64,000 nucleotides of DNA. It comes from Odobenus rosmarus divergens. Its lineage: Eukaryota; Chordata; Mammalia; Carnivora; Odobenidae. A model generated the notes under the pieces. It saw only the letters and a list, made by a program, of their open reading frames with translations, did not search any database and was not told the DNA's origin. Shown here one piece after another: positions 44,830-56,170 of this stretch. How positions within the stretch are numbered: position 1 is the first letter of the stretch; every line of letters begins with the position of its first letter. Location of the stretch: NCBI RefSeq assembly GCF_000321225.1, contig NW_004450382.1:3219046-3283045 (forward strand). The letters are read 5' to 3'. The position numbers were made by a program, and so were the translations under genes.

Positions 44830-45774
44830 TCACTGAGCATTTCTGTTACCAAGTACCTTCAGGAAGGCTCTTTTAACATCTTTGTTCCGGAAGCTGTAGA
44901 TGATGGGGTTGAGGAAGGCAGAGACAACGTTGTAGAACAGGGCTAGTTTCTTGTCCCGCTCTGGGTCATACCAGCAGCCGGGCCTCATGTACATGATCAT
45001 GGCTGGCCCATAGGACATGATGACCACAGTGATGTGGGAAGCACATGTGGAGAAAGACTTGAGCCTCCCCTGGGACGAGTGGATTCTTAAGATGGAGGCA
45101 AAGATACGGACATAGGAGGCCAGGATGAGGGAGAACGGGACCAAGAGCAGGATGAAACCCAAGATGAAATCCAAACGGTCATTGAAGGAAGTATCTGCAC
45201 AAGCCAATTTCAGGACGGCAGGGACCTCACAGAAGAAGTGGTTTATCTTGTGGGGGCCACAATAAGGCAGATGCATGGTGAAGACAGTGTAGATCAGGGC
45301 CCCAGCTATGCTAATGGACCAACAGCCTGTGACCATCTTGATACAAATGGGACGGCTCATGAGTAGGGGATAATGAAGGGGGAAGCAAATGGCCACATAC
45401 CTGTCATAGGCCATAATGGCATAGAGGACACACTCAGCAATGCCCAGGACCAAGAAGATAAACATCTTGGCTGCACAAGCCCCCCAGGAGATGGTTTTCT
45501 TTGGACACACCATATTAACCAACATCTGGGGCACGGTGGTAGTGACATAACTCATGTCCACCAAGGAGAGGACACTGAGAAAGAAGTACGTGGGCGTGTG
45601 GAGGTGTGAGTCCAGGTAGATCAGGGTGACGATGAGTCCATTTCCCAGAAGAGTGATGAGGTAGAGGAGAAGGAAGAAGGAGAACAGGGCTATTCTGACC
45701 TGTGACTCACTGAAGAATCCCAGGAGGATGAACTCAGACACAGAGGTGTGGTTCTCCTTGCCAAGACTCTGCAT
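44830..45774 (-). CDS. Olfactory receptor OR-C, intact
   Basis: This is a 314-residue class II olfactory receptor. The order of motifs is: glycosylation site N8-H-T, EFILLGF at 14-20, GN of helix 1 at 44-45, LHTPTYFF at 58-65 (T replaces the usual M of PMYFF), cysteines C100 and C182, MAYDRYVAIC at 121-130, KSFSTCASH at 239-247, and PIIYSFRN at 290-297. The start at 45774 (MQSLGKE) is preceded by a good acceptor (CTTGTCTCCTTAATCAG, AG at 45784-45785) nine bases before the ATG. The closest relative in the window is OR-A: both have LLGNGL in helix 1 and share the stretch from NHFFCEVPAVLKLACADTS into the following helix. No break is seen. Family 2-like by eye; the exact subfamily would need a tree. 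Confidence 0.97.
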   Translation of the reverse strand: MQSLGKENHTSVSEFILLGFFSESQVRIALFSFFLLLYLITLLGNGLIVTLIYLDSHLHTPTYFFLSVLSLVDMSYVTTTVPQMLVNMVCPKKTISWGACAAKMFIFLVLGIAECVLYAIMAYDRYVAICFPLHYPLLMSRPICIKMVTGCWSISIAGALIYTVFTMHLPYCGPHKINHFFCEVPAVLKLACADTSFNDRLDFILGFILLLVPFSLILASYVRIFASILRIHSSQGRLKSFSTCASHITVVIMSYGPAMIMYMRPGCWYDPERDKKLALFYNVVSAFLNPIIYSFRNKDVKRAFLKVLGNRNAQ

Positions 45775-45783
45775 GGTGGTCTG

Positions 45784-45800
45784 CTGATTAAGGAGACAAG
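45784..45800 (-). promoter_or_regulatory. Probable splice acceptor upstream of OR-C
   Basis: Read on the minus strand, CTTGTCTCCTTAATCAG ends nine bases before the ATG of OR-C. This fits the 5'-UTR intron acceptor commonly found just before OR coding exons. Consensus evidence only. Confidence 0.5.
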
Positions 45801-46555
45801 GGCTTCCCTGTTCTGTGTTTGGCCTTTAGGGGAGGGAGGACAGAGTTGACATTAGCTGAGCACCTTGCACGGTAGCTCACACGGATTTCGTCAAACCTGT
45901 TGAGTAGGATGCAAAGTGAAAGAAAGATAAGGCAGCTGTGGCGCTGGGAAATAAGTCAGGAGATCTGGATTCATACCCATAATAGAACATAGGATGCCTG
46001 ACTGCTCACAGGTCCTTCTCCGGAAACCACCCTCACCCAGAGAAGGCAAGGCATTCAGTAGCCATGTTTGTAGCAGGGGACCCAGCCAACCCCTGGCCAC
46101 TGCTGAATTGTACGTCAGGTGTACACACCTGTTCCAGTCTGGAGGATAATTCTCTGCTGAGAATTCAAAATGACAACACTGTCAATGTCTATGTCAGTGG
46201 GCTGTGGGTGCCTGAGGTGCCAACAACCTGGAGCCAGCATGGTGGTAACGAAGTCACAGGGGAGCTGGCGCAATAGAGAAGAAAAATGGCGGCCTTACAG
46301 AAATGATATAGAGCAGACATGCAGGACAACAGAGGAGACCTCAGAGCCGCAAGCCACAGAGAGCATGACTCTGATTTCTGACTTGATACATATACATATT
46401 GTATATATGTACATGATATATGATATAATATTACAAAGACCCCATTTTTCCATACCCAGATCCCCCTTTGTTTCTTGTGCTCAGATACCCGTGGAATTTG
46501 CTGTCGAATCCTTACAGTTACTACCCCAAGACTACATTTTTAATTTAGCTCTTCC
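45801..46555. other. Unclassified 5' flank of OR-C
   Basis: It may contain the 5' non-coding exon of OR-C, but none can be placed. An AT-rich near-palindrome lies at 46386-46432 (CATATACATATTGTATATATG). Confidence 0.3.
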
Positions 46556-46559
46556 TGAA

Positions 46560-46735
46560 TGTCCCATGGTTGTCACTTACCCAGTTGTGTGACCTTGGGC
46601 AAGTCCATTCACTTCCATTGGCCTCAGTCATCTCACTTGTTAGAGATGAAGCATCTATGGTACAGAGTAATGGCAAGGAGCATATGAGATTCTGTATGTC
46701 AAGACATTTGGCAAAATATAAAACGCTAGACAAGT
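46560..46735 (+). repeat. MIR
   Basis: GTTGTGTGACCTTGGGCAAG, CCTCAGTCATCTCACTTGTT, CATATGAGATTCTGTATGTC, ATAAAACGCTAGACAAGTAA: forward MIR in order. Confidence 0.8.
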
Positions 46736-46769
46736 AAAGTGGTTAGTATAAGTGGAAGGAGTCTGGAAA

Positions 46770-46870
46770 TCAGAAGAGCAAAGGATTGGTCCCAACTATG
46801 TCCCTGATTTGCTGTGTGATCTTGGGTAACTCCATACCCCTCTGTGAACTTCACAGCCCCATTTTTAAGT
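46770..46870 (+). repeat. MIR fragment
   Basis: GATTTGCTGTGTGATCTTGG, then CCCCTCTGTGAACTTCACAG: the 5' half of MIR. Confidence 0.6.
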
Positions 46871-47094
46871 GAGTCGGTCGGACTTGCCCGCTCCAAAGAA
46901 AACTGCCGGCTCTGCTATTCTTTGATCCCAGGAATACCGGGCTGAAGACCTGTGATCACATCAGTGCCATGAGCATCAAGGAGAAGGCTGAGCTAGGCAG
47001 TCAGCTGAACAGGACTGCATTGGCAAGAGATTCCTTCTAGGAGTTGGAGACGTGAGACCAGAGCAGAGGAGAATACATAGAGCAGAGACTTAGT

Positions 47095-47225
47095 GTCAAC
47101 ACACTTGAATCTTGTAGCCTCTTTACCTGCTCCTAAGTCACTTAGCCCCTCAGAGTCCCATGTTCTTCATGTGTAATACCTCCTCCATAGTGGAGATCAT
47201 GCAAAATATGCCTGGTCTATTGACA
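47095..47225 (+). repeat. MIR fragment
   Basis: CCTGCTCCTAAGTCACTTAG, CCCCTCAGAGTCCCATGTTC and TGTGTAATACCTCC. 47230-48000 is unclassified, with only chance frames. Confidence 0.5.
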
Positions 47226-48004
47226 GTGCTCCCCAAAGTGTAGGGATTTAGATAATGGGCAGTTGAGTGGAAGGAGGGGTAGAGGGAGGAGAGAGGAGCT
47301 ATCCTGGCATTTTCAAGCATCTGAGGCTCCAGAAGACAGGGTTGAAAACATGATTGTGAGGACCAATTGCCACAGGGTGCTGGTGGGGATCTGGAAGATG
47401 GAAACATTGAGGCTGTTTGGGCAAAAGAAAATGGTGTGGTATTTTTGTGCAGAGCTTTAGGGAACACCAGTAATTGGATGAAGAAGAAAGAGGTCCTAGA
47501 TCAGGAGTGCTTGTGAAGCAAAAAGGAGAGCCAGGGAAGCTCAGAGTCTTAGACATTGAGGGGAAACTTTCAAGAGATAAGGACTGGTCAGCAGTGTCAG
47601 TGGCTGACCCCAGAATGATGAGGGCTGCAAAGGAGGAGGAGATCACATCTTTCTTTCCACCTGTCTACACCTCGGACTGGGCTTTTTCAGGGGCTTCTTA
47701 GTGATCTCCTTCCCAGTCCACCCACCAGCCACCAGTACTGTTTCATCTGTCATGCTCTTTCTCATGCCTCCTTAGACTGGAATTTAAGGGCTCTTCCATC
47801 TGCCTCTACCCAGTTTTCAAGTCTGTGATTCACCAATACCTCACTGAGACTTCAGAACCATGATGTTAACAGTATGGCCACCAAAAGGATCGTAGTCTGG
47901 GTAGTTGGGGTCCCCTCCTGTCTGAGCCACAGATCTTTCAAGCCACCCGGCTTTCTCAGTATCGTCCAAGGGGACCTGCACTGTCCTTCCCTTGAGCTGT
48001 TTAT

Positions 48005-48210
48005 CTGCTGGGAATGCCTTCCATAACCTTTTCTGCTTCTCCACATCCCACCGACCTCCAAGGCTCAGCTTGGGGTTTCCTCCTCCTTACTCAACCAGTC
48101 TAGCCCTGTCCATTTTGTGTATTGTCCTCCCAGCCAGGCTGTAGGCAGAGGGTATATCTCTTTTAGATCTCTCCACACTATCTAGCAGGGACTGGCAGAC
48201 TGCTTTGGGC
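48005..48210 (+). repeat. L2 3'-region fragment
   Basis: GGGAATGCCTTCCATAACCT, CCTCCAAGGCTCAGCTTGGG, TTTTGTGTATTGTCCTCCCA and GTAGGCAGAGGGTATATCTC follow the L2 3' consensus order. Confidence 0.65.
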
Positions 48211-48214
48211 ATCT

Positions 48215-50685
48215 CTTCCAGTGCTGGGTCCCTGGCTGCATAGCTGCCAGGCTCTAATCACTGTGCCTACTGCCTCTCTCGAAGCACCCGTGAAGAAACA
48301 ATTAGATCAAGCGCTTGGGCTAAGAAAATGTCATATTCATAACCACTCTCCTTTCTCCACTTGCCATCACTTCCCTGTTCCTTCCCAGCCTCCAGCCTCC
48401 GCTCTTTGGGTGCACAAAAGGAAAGAGGATGACTTGTCAGTGGGCCCAGCACCCATTCTGGGCATAGGGCTGGTAGAGTGCTCCTGAGAGGTACCTGTGC
48501 AAGTTGAGGAAGTGCCATGGAGATTCTGCTCCTCTTCACTGAGGGCAGGTCCCACCTTACCTCCTTCCCCAGTGAGTGGGGCAGAGAAGACTGGGCTCCT
48601 TTGTCATTCTTGGAGGTGCCCAGGGAAGGAACCCCCCCAAACCTCTCCCCTCAGTCCCATGTAGGAATGATCAGTACCTTGTTCTTCTGCTTGAGTAGCC
48701 TCCTTCCCTCCTGTGGTACCAACAACCTGCTTTCTCTTATTCTCCTACAGTGTAGAACCATTCACCCCTTCGCCTTAGCACAGTGGCCTTGCAGGGGAGA
48801 CAGCATGCCTCTCTTAAGTCATTGGATGCAGAGCAGCCCTGGAGAGAGGCTTCCAGCTGGCAGACAAGGAGGTCCTCTTTGTATCAGAATGGGATGAGAG
48901 AGTGGATTTCTGATCCCTGAAAAGTCTTGAGGATTCTCTGTCCATGCAGGTAAATGCAGCACAGAGCCCCTGGGCTGGATGAAAGCCTAGGCCAGGGAGT
49001 TTAATGCCACAAGACACTTCAGGCTTAGCCCCTGAAGCTAGTGAGCTGGGCATCCTTCTTAAGTTTCCACTAGGGACTGAAACTTCTTCCCACTGATATT
49101 TAAGAGGGAGGAGTCCTACAGCTGAGCTGCCATGTCTCTGTGTGACACAGTGATTGTACAAGGAAGATGTGCTTTGTTTCCTTCCGAAGCACGCGTATGT
49201 GTCTCTATGTTCTCAGCATCGTACCCATGATTGCGTGCCTAAAGCTTGCATATGGATAGCATAAATGTTGCTAATACTAGTGTCCTTATAACTGCCATTA
49301 TCCAAGGCCACAGACCTCATTGTGGTGTAAGTGCTACCAAACCTATTGCATTAGCAATAACTGCCTACTACTAGGCATTTACTTTGATCAGATGGTACAC
49401 TGGGCAGGACACATAATATAATCCGTCCTCACAACAAGGTCAGTAAGCCATATGGTAGTCAGGAGTTTAAGAGAATTAAGTGTGTTGTTCATACATCCTA
49501 GCAGATAAATATATAGTCTGAATTTGATCCTAGATCTGCCAGATTCCAGATCATTCTCCCGCAGTGTCTCTATGGCCAAGGTGCAATACTGGTTTGTAGG
49601 GTGTGTACACTCAGGCTGTAGATGTAGGAGACAGGTGGTCAAAGACCAGCACAGATGCACAGTCTTTCTCAGACTGACTTGGAAGACACTCTCCCCAACT
49701 AAGTGCTCTCTTGGGTCCTTCTGGAATTCCAGGAGAGAAAGGCAGAAGACTGGCTTGGTTTCATTAACTGCTGCAGGACAAGGCTCACTGGAAAGGAGAC
49801 CGCCCTTGGGTGGGAGGCAATAACCAACTATGAGAGATGGTGTAGTCCAGTGAGGTGGAATTCAGATTCTGAGGGGTGTGGTAATGAAGGTGAAGTGCAG
49901 GGCAAGGTGAAGTCCAGTTTGGGCACTGGGGGATTTGAGGCCAATGGGGAACACTTTTACCTTGCTAGAAGTCAGTGATGAGGAATCCAGGTCAAGTGAA
50001 GGGTGTCTGTCTACAGAAACCTGGATGGGACCTGAAGGGGCAGAACTGGATGCGACCTGGGAACTTGGAGAGGTCCTGAAAAGAGCAAGTCATCCTCAAT
50101 GATACATTCTCAAGGCCAAGACCAAAGAAGTCTTGGTAATATATTTAGAACATGAAGTTGGACAAGCCAGCAGCTGAGCAAAACTGGATATTATCTCGGA
50201 TGTACCGCTTAAGTTCCTAGAGACATTAGCACATTCATCCAGACAACATGGGTTTTTAGGGCTGACAAGTCTCAGTTACAGTGTGTGGCTCCAACTGTGG
50301 GGAGACAGGACAGGCAAGTATGGGATTGGGTAGGGTGATCTCATATACTAGTTTTCATGGAACAGTTCTGGTTTATTCCTGTTGTAGATCAATTAACTCT
50401 TGTCACTATTTTAAACACTCCCTTTTACTCTCAAAATGTGTCTGATTTTGGACTTGATATGGTCTCCTAGATTAGGGGCCATGGGCCTTGTGGCTGCCTG
50501 ACATGGGGCAGCCTTACCCAGGGCACAGGAAGCAGATGATGCACAGTACAGTTCTAGATTTTGATATATTTTCTCTCATAACTGTTTATCTCTACAATAT
50601 TCCCCTCCCCAGGCTTAGGTTCTGAAGTTCCAGAAGACACACAGCCAGTGTTTATTGTGCAACACAGGGGAAAAAAAGCCAGACA
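48215..50685. other. Unclassified, largely unique sequence
   Basis: Several frames of 90-126 codons (for example 48517-48897, +, and 48814-49161, -) overlap on both strands and lack motifs. Text at 49780-49990 could be an L2. Nothing else is recognised. Confidence 0.3.
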
Positions 50686-50689
50686 GATT

Positions 50690-50850
50690 GGTGGTGGAAT
50701 GTTGTCCCTACCCCTTCTTGGCCATGTGACCTTGGGAAAATCACTTTCCCTCTCTGGGCCTCATTTTCATCACATTTAGAACAGAAAACAATGCTATGAG
50801 GACTAAGGAGGTACGTGTAAGGTGCTGAGCACAAGTTCTGGTCCACAGAA
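50690..50850 (+). repeat. MIR
   Basis: GGCCATGTGACCTTGGGAAA, CCCTCTCTGGGCCTCATTTT, ATGCTATGAGGACTAAGGAG, GGTGCTGAGCACAAG. Confidence 0.8.
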
Positions 50851-51214
50851 GGGACCTAGTCAGCAGATTCCATGCTGACAGCAGTAAGTGAGCAGTATTA
50901 AGGGTCAGGCTAGTTCTTCTAGCTGAGGGCCAGGACACCCTGTAGCGGGGCAGGAGCCCGGATGCCCGCCTGCAGAGTGGAGGCCTCTGCCCAGGTCACA
51001 CTTCTCAAGCAAGAGGGAGGGGACTGTGCTTGTGGAGTGGTCATTTCCTTCCTCCCAAAAAGAGGATGAACCTTTTGAATCTGACATCTCTGATACAGGA
51101 AGCAGAGATTTAATGCCCCAGAGGGGACGGCACATCCATAAATGACTGAGCAGGTAAGGGAGCTTTTCTACTGAGCCAGGCAGTGTGGTGCCAACTGCTT
51201 AGTCATTGTCTCAT

Positions 51215-51410
51215 TCAATCCCGATCGTGCTTCAAATCCCAGTCTGGCCCTTACTCGTAACTCAGGCAAGTTATTTCACCTTTTGAAACCTCAGTTCTTT
51301 AAACTGTAAAATTTGGATAATAATATGAACTTCGCATGTTTATTCTGAGGCCTAAGCGAGATGAAGTATTTAAGCATCTGACACCAGGAATATAGTATGT
51401 GGTGGAGGGA
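51215..51410 (+). repeat. MIR
   Basis: TCAGGCAAGTTATTTCACCT, CCTCAGTTCTTTAAACTGTA and GAGATGAAGTATTTAAGCAT. 50860-51200 before it is unclassified. Confidence 0.75.
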
Positions 51411-51544
51411 TGGGAGAAGTTGTGGTCATCTTCATGGTCATGATCATCACCATTCCTCTGAGGCCAACAGCTGGGAAGCTGGCACCCAGACCTGTGCCCT
51501 TCTGGTGCCCCTTCCTTCCAGCACACTTCCCTGTCTCCACTTAG

Positions 51545-52832
51545 TCTCTCTTCTTTTTATTAAGTTCAATTAGCCAACCTCATTAGTTTTTGTTGTATTG
51601 TTCAATGATTCCTTAGTTGCGTATAACACCCAGTGCTCATCAGATCATGTGCCCTTCTTAATGCCCATCACCCAGTTACCCTGTCCCCCCACCCCCTTCT
51701 GCAACCCTCAATTTGTTTCCTGGAGTCCGGAATCTCTGATGGTTTGTCTCCCTCTCTGATTTCTTCCCATTCAGTTTTCCCTCCCTTCCCCTATGGTCCT
51801 CTGCCCTATTCCTTATATTCCACATATTAGTGAAACCATATGATAACTGTCTCTCTCTGCTTGACTTATTTCACTTAGCATAGTACCCTCCTGGTCCATC
51901 CATGTCGATGCAAATGGAAGGTATTCATCCTTTCTGATGGCTGAGTAATATTCCATTGTATATACAAACCACATCTTCTTTATCCATTCATCTGCTGAAG
52001 GGCATCTCAGCTCCTTCCACAGTTTGGCTATTGTGGACGTTGCTGCTATGAACATTGGGGTGCATGTGCCCCTTCTTTTCTCTACATCTGTATTTTTGGG
52101 GTAAATACCCAGTGGTGCAATTGCTGGGTTGTAGAGTAGCTCTATTTTTAACATCTTGAGGAACCCCCACGCTGTTTTCCAGAGTGGCTGCACCAGCTTG
52201 CATTACCACCTACAGTGTAGGAGTTTTCCCCTTTCTCCACATCCTCGCCAACATTTGTTGTTCCCTGTCTTGTTAATTTTGGCCATTCTAACTGATGTGA
52301 GGTGGGGTATCTCATTGTGATTTTGATTGGCACTTCCCTAATGGAGCATTTTTTCATGTGTCTGTTAGCCATTTGTATGTCTTCTTTGGAGAATTGTCTG
52401 TTCATGTCTTCTGACCATTTCTTGACTGAATTATTTGTTTTTTAGGTATAGAGTTTGAAAAGTTCTTTATAGATCTTGGATACCAGCCCTTAAACTGTTC
52501 TGTCATTTCCAAATATCTTCTCCCATTCTGTGGGTTGCCTTTTGGTTTTGTTGACTGTTTCCTTTGCTGTGCAGAAGCTTTTTAGCTTGATGAAGTCCCA
52601 ATAGTTCATTTTTGCTTTTGTTTCCCTTGCCTTTAGAGACGTATATTGAAAGAAGTTGCTGTGGCCAAGGTCGAGGAGGCTACTGCCTGTGTTCTTCTCC
52701 AGGATTTTGATGGGATTCCTGTCTCACATTGAGGTCTTTCATCTACTTTGAGTTTATTTCTGTGAATGGTGTTAGAGAATGGTTGCGTTTCATTCTTCTG
52801 CATGTGGCTGTCCAATTTTCCCAGCACCACTT
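51545..52832 (-). mobile_element. Carnivore L1, 3' half (ORF2 C-terminus and 3' UTR)
   Basis: On the minus strand this codes for remnants of the ORF2 C-terminal domain (FKWCWENW near 52,810; IKKMWFVYTMEYY near 51,980) followed by the 3' UTR and a T-rich (poly-A) end at about 51550. It is the 3' half of a 5'-inverted insertion whose other half starts at 53058. Confidence 0.9.
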
Positions 52833-52850
52833 AAACCAAGGAAGATGTAG

Positions 52851-53039
52851 GGCGCCTGGGTGGCTCAGTTGGTTGGGCAACTGCCTTCGGCTCAGGTCAT
52901 GATCCTGGAGTTCCAGGATCAAGTCCTGCATTGGGCTCCCTGCTCAGCACGGACTCTGCTTCTCCCTCTGACCCTCCCTCCTCTCATGTGCTCTCTCTCT
53001 CTCTCAAACAAATAAATAAAATCCTAAAAAAAAATAAAT
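52851..53039 (+). mobile_element. SINEC inserted at the L1 inversion junction, 18-bp target duplication
   Basis: GGCGCCTGGGTGGCTCAGTT head, CT-rich body, CAAATAAATAAAATCC and an A-rich end. AAACCAAGGAAGATGTAG is repeated exactly at 52833-52850 and 53040-53057. Confidence 0.97.
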
Positions 53040-53057
53040 AAACCAAGGAAGATGTAG

Positions 53058-54312
53058 AGGGAGACTATATCATACTTTAAGGGTATATCCAATGAGAAGA
53101 ACTAACAAATGTAAATATCTATGCCACCAACATGGGAGCAGCCAATTATATAAACCAATTAATATCCAAAGTAAAGAAACATATTGATAATAATACATTA
53201 ATAGCAGGAGACTTCAACACCCCACTCACAGCAATGGACAGATCATCTAAGCAGAAGATCAACAAAGAAACGAGGGCTTTGAATGACACACTAGATCTGA
53301 GGGACTTCAAAGATATATACAAAACGTTCCATCCTAAACCAACAGAACACACATTCCTCTCGAGTGCACATGAACTTTCTCCAGAATAGATCATATACTG
53401 GGTCACAAATCAGGTCTCAACTGATACCAAAAGATTGAGATCATTCCCTGCATATTTTTAAACCACAATGCTTTGAAACTGGAACTCAACCTCAAGAAGA
53501 AATTTGGAAGGAACTCAAACACTTGGAGGTTAAAGAACATCTTACTAAAGAATGAATGGTTCAACCAGGAAATTAAAGAAGAACTTAAACAATTCATGCA
53601 AACCAATGAAAATGAAAACACATCGGTTCAAAACCTATGGGATACTGCAAAGATGGTCCTAAGAGGGAAGTACATAACAGTCCAAGCCTCTCTCAAAAAA
53701 TTGGAAAAATCCCAAATACACAAGCTAAACTTACACCTAAAGGACCTGGAAAAAGAACAGTAAATAAACCAAGCAGGAGAAGAGAAATAATAAAGATTAG
53801 AGCAGAAATCAATGAAATAGAAACCAGAGGAACAGTAGAACAGCTCAACAAAACTAGAAGTTTGTTCTTAGAAAGAATAAGATCGATAAACCTCTGGCTA
53901 GATGTATCCAAAAGAAAAGGAAAGGACCCAAATTAATAAAATCATGAATGAAAGGGGAAAGATCATGACTAATACCATAGAAATACAGGTAATTGTTAGA
54001 ACATATTATGAGCAACTATATGCCAACAAATGGCATTTTAAACATTGAATGTGGCATTAAAACCTTTTCACAAAGAAAAGTCCAGAACTAGATGGATTCA
54101 CTTGTGAAGTCTATCAATGCTTTAAGGAAGGAACCTGGAGAAATGGATGCATTCCTGGAAACTTATAAACTAACAAGACTGAAACAGGAAGAGGTAGAAC
54201 ATCTGAACAGACCAATAACCAATAAGGAAATTGAAGCAGTCATCAAAAACCTCCCAAAAAACAAAGGCCAGGGCCACATGTCTTCCCAGGGGAATTCTAC
54301 CAAACACTCTTT
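53058..54312 (+). mobile_element. Carnivore L1, inverted 5' half (ORF2 endonuclease to early RT)
   Basis: Sense L1 ORF2 text from ACAAATGTAAATATCTATGC (endonuclease) through AAAGAATGAATGGTTCAACC to CCAGGGGAATTCTACCAAAC. Frames are broken by stops and by a foreign 98-bp insert at 54036-54133. In opposite orientation to 51545-52832, which fits twin priming. Confidence 0.88.
54036..54133 (+). repeat. 98-bp inverted copy inserted in the L1 (recipient)
   Basis: It replaces a few bases of normal L1 text between CAACAAA and CCTGGAGAAATGGATG. 95 of 98 bases match the reverse complement of 54733-54830. Confidence 0.9.
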
Positions 54313-54381
54313 TCACCTGACACTTGGCCATGGCCTTTCAAAATATATTTTTGGATTGCGTTTGTTAAAATCTTGTGAACA

Positions 54382-54565
54382 GGGGTGCCTGGGGGTCTCA
54401 GTCGGTTGAGTGTTTGCTTTCGGCTCAGGTCATGATCCCAGAGTTCCTGGGATCGAGCCCCAAGTCAGGCTCCCTGCTTAGTGGGAAGTCTGCTTCTCCC
54501 TCTCCCTCTGCTCCTCCCTCCCCCTGTGCTCTCTCTCTCTCAAATAAAGCAAATCTTGAAAAAAA
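54382..54565 (+). mobile_element. SINEC, forward
   Basis: GGGGTGCCTGGGGGTCTCAG head, CTCCCTCTCCCTCTG body, CAAATAAAGCAAATCTTG tail. Confidence 0.93.
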
Positions 54566-54732
54566 GTTTGGTGAAGAATTTTTGCATCTGTGCTCATGAG
54601 GGATAGGGTCTATAGTTTTCTTGTAATATTTGTGTTTGGCTTTCATATCAGGTTGATGCTGGCCTTACCTTGAGTTGCCAACTATTCCCTCCTCTTGTAT
54701 TTTCTAGAAGAGTTAGTGCAGACTTAGAATTA

Positions 54733-54830
54733 TTCCTTCCTTAAAGCATTGGTAGACTTCACAAGTGAATCCATCTAGTTCTGGAGTTTTCTTTGTGAAA
54801 AGGTTTTAATGCCACAATCAATGTTTAAAA
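54733..54830 (-). repeat. Donor of the 98-bp inverted copy
   Basis: A continuous part of the minus-strand L1 at this place, hence the likely source. Its near-identical inverse lies 600 bp upstream. Confidence 0.9.
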
Positions 54831-55130
54831 TAGATATGTGGTTATCAGCTCTCCTATTTCTTTTCAAATGAGCTTTGGTTTGTTAATGTCTTTCAGTGAA
54901 TTTGCCCATTTTATGTAAGTTATCTAATTTATTGGAATAAAGTTGTTCATAATATCTATGAAATCCCTTTAGTATCTACAGAATCTATACTGATGTTACC
55001 TTTCTTATTCCTGGCATTGGAAATCTGTGTTTTATCTTCTTTTTCCTGACCAGATCTGGGTAGACTATTATAAGTATTATTCATCTTCTCAAAAAAAAAA
55101 AAAACCACCCCAATCACTATGAGATTTCTT

Positions 55131-55530
55131 AGCTTTTATCATCATATTATCAAGTTTACTAGTCTTTGTAATCCCACCCAGTGCTTTTTTCATCTAACAT
55201 AATTTTCATATCTAGAAGTTACATTTCTATCTTTCACATTTCTCCTTAATATGCTCAGTTTTTCCTGTAGCTTCTTAAACATATGGAATATAGATATAAT
55301 TTTTTAATGTCTGTGCCTACTTATTCCATCATCTGTGTTGTTCCTCAGTTGGTTTTAACTGAGTGAAATTTCTCATGATGGGTCGTATCTTTTCAGTTCA
55401 TTGGATTCCTGGTAACTTTTCACTGGATGCCAGGCATTTTGCATCTTACCTTACTGAGTGTCAGATATTTTGGAATTCCTGATAAATATTCTTAGGCTGT
55501 TTTTCTAGACTGTAGTTAAGTTACTTGTAA
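55131..55530 (-). mobile_element. Probable older L1-related sequence
   Basis: TCTAACATAATTTTCATATC, AACATATGGAATATAGATAT, CACTGGATGCCAGGCATTTT and TGATAAATATTCTTAGGC are in the order of a common old L1-linked repeat. Confidence 0.45.
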
Positions 55531-55794
55531 ACAGTTTGACTCTCTTGAATTTGGCTTTTAAGTTTTGTTGGGCAAGACGAGAACAGCATTTAGTCCAGCT
55601 AGTGAGAACAGGAAACATCTCTGGCCCTGGGCGAGCTCTGAGAATTGTTCCATCTAACCCTTCCTCTTGTTTTCCCTCTTCCCCATCCTGGTGCTTTCTT
55701 CACACACATCCACTCATCAGTGCTCATCTGAGACTTGCATGACCTCCAGAGCTCTCTTTTCCCCAATACTCTGCTCTGTGAACTCCAGCAACCT

Positions 55795-56170
55795 TGGCCT
55801 GTGTCTTACTCAGTTTGGGCAGCTATAACTGAGCACCATAGACTGGGTGGTTTAAACAACAAACATTTACTTTTCATAGTTCTGGAGGCTGAAAGTCCAA
55901 GATCAGGGTGCCAGCATGGTCAGGTTCTTGGTGAGAACTCTCTTGCTGGTGTATAGATGACTATCTTCTCGTTGCATCCTCACATGGTGGAGGGAAAATA
56001 TCTCTTGTCTCTTCCTCTTTTATAAGGGCATTAATCTCATCATGAACGCTCCACTCTCATCACCTAGTTACTCCCCAAAGACCCCACCTCCAAATACTAT
56101 CCCATTAGGGGTTAGGATTTCAACATATGATCCTCAAGGGGACCCAAACATTCAGTTCCTGGCAGCCACC
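55795..56170 (-). mobile_element. MST-type MaLR LTR
   Basis: The plus strand shows the MST complement in order: GTGTCTTACTCAGTTTGGGC, GTTCTGGAGGCTGAAAGTCC, TTTTATAAGGGCATTAATCT, AAAGACCCCACCTCCAAATA, GTTAGGATTTCAACATATGA and GGACCCAAACATTC. Confidence 0.8.

Larger units (their letters stand above)
54338..55130 (-). mobile_element. Old L1 ORF2 fragment, split by a SINEC
   Basis: Complement-strand RT text (GAAGAATTTTTGCATCTGTG, ATCCATCTAGTTCTGGAGTT, GAATTTGCCCATTTTATGTA). It contains the donor of the 98-bp inverted copy in its natural L1 context. Confidence 0.8.

Noticed and set aside
47841..48103. Minus-strand frame ending GGHTVNIMVLKSQ, at first sight exon-like
   Set aside because: Its upstream half is antisense to an L2 element (48005-48210) and there is no good splice acceptor. 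Chance frame more likely.
51813..53936. Open frames resembling reverse transcriptase and ORF2 C-terminus as host genes
   Set aside because: They are fragments of an L1 with inversion, stops and insertions.
3226..54565. tRNA-like heads with A/B-box motifs as tRNA genes
   Set aside because: All belong to SINECs (tRNA-derived SINE heads with CT-rich body and poly-A). No standalone tRNA cloverleaf was found.
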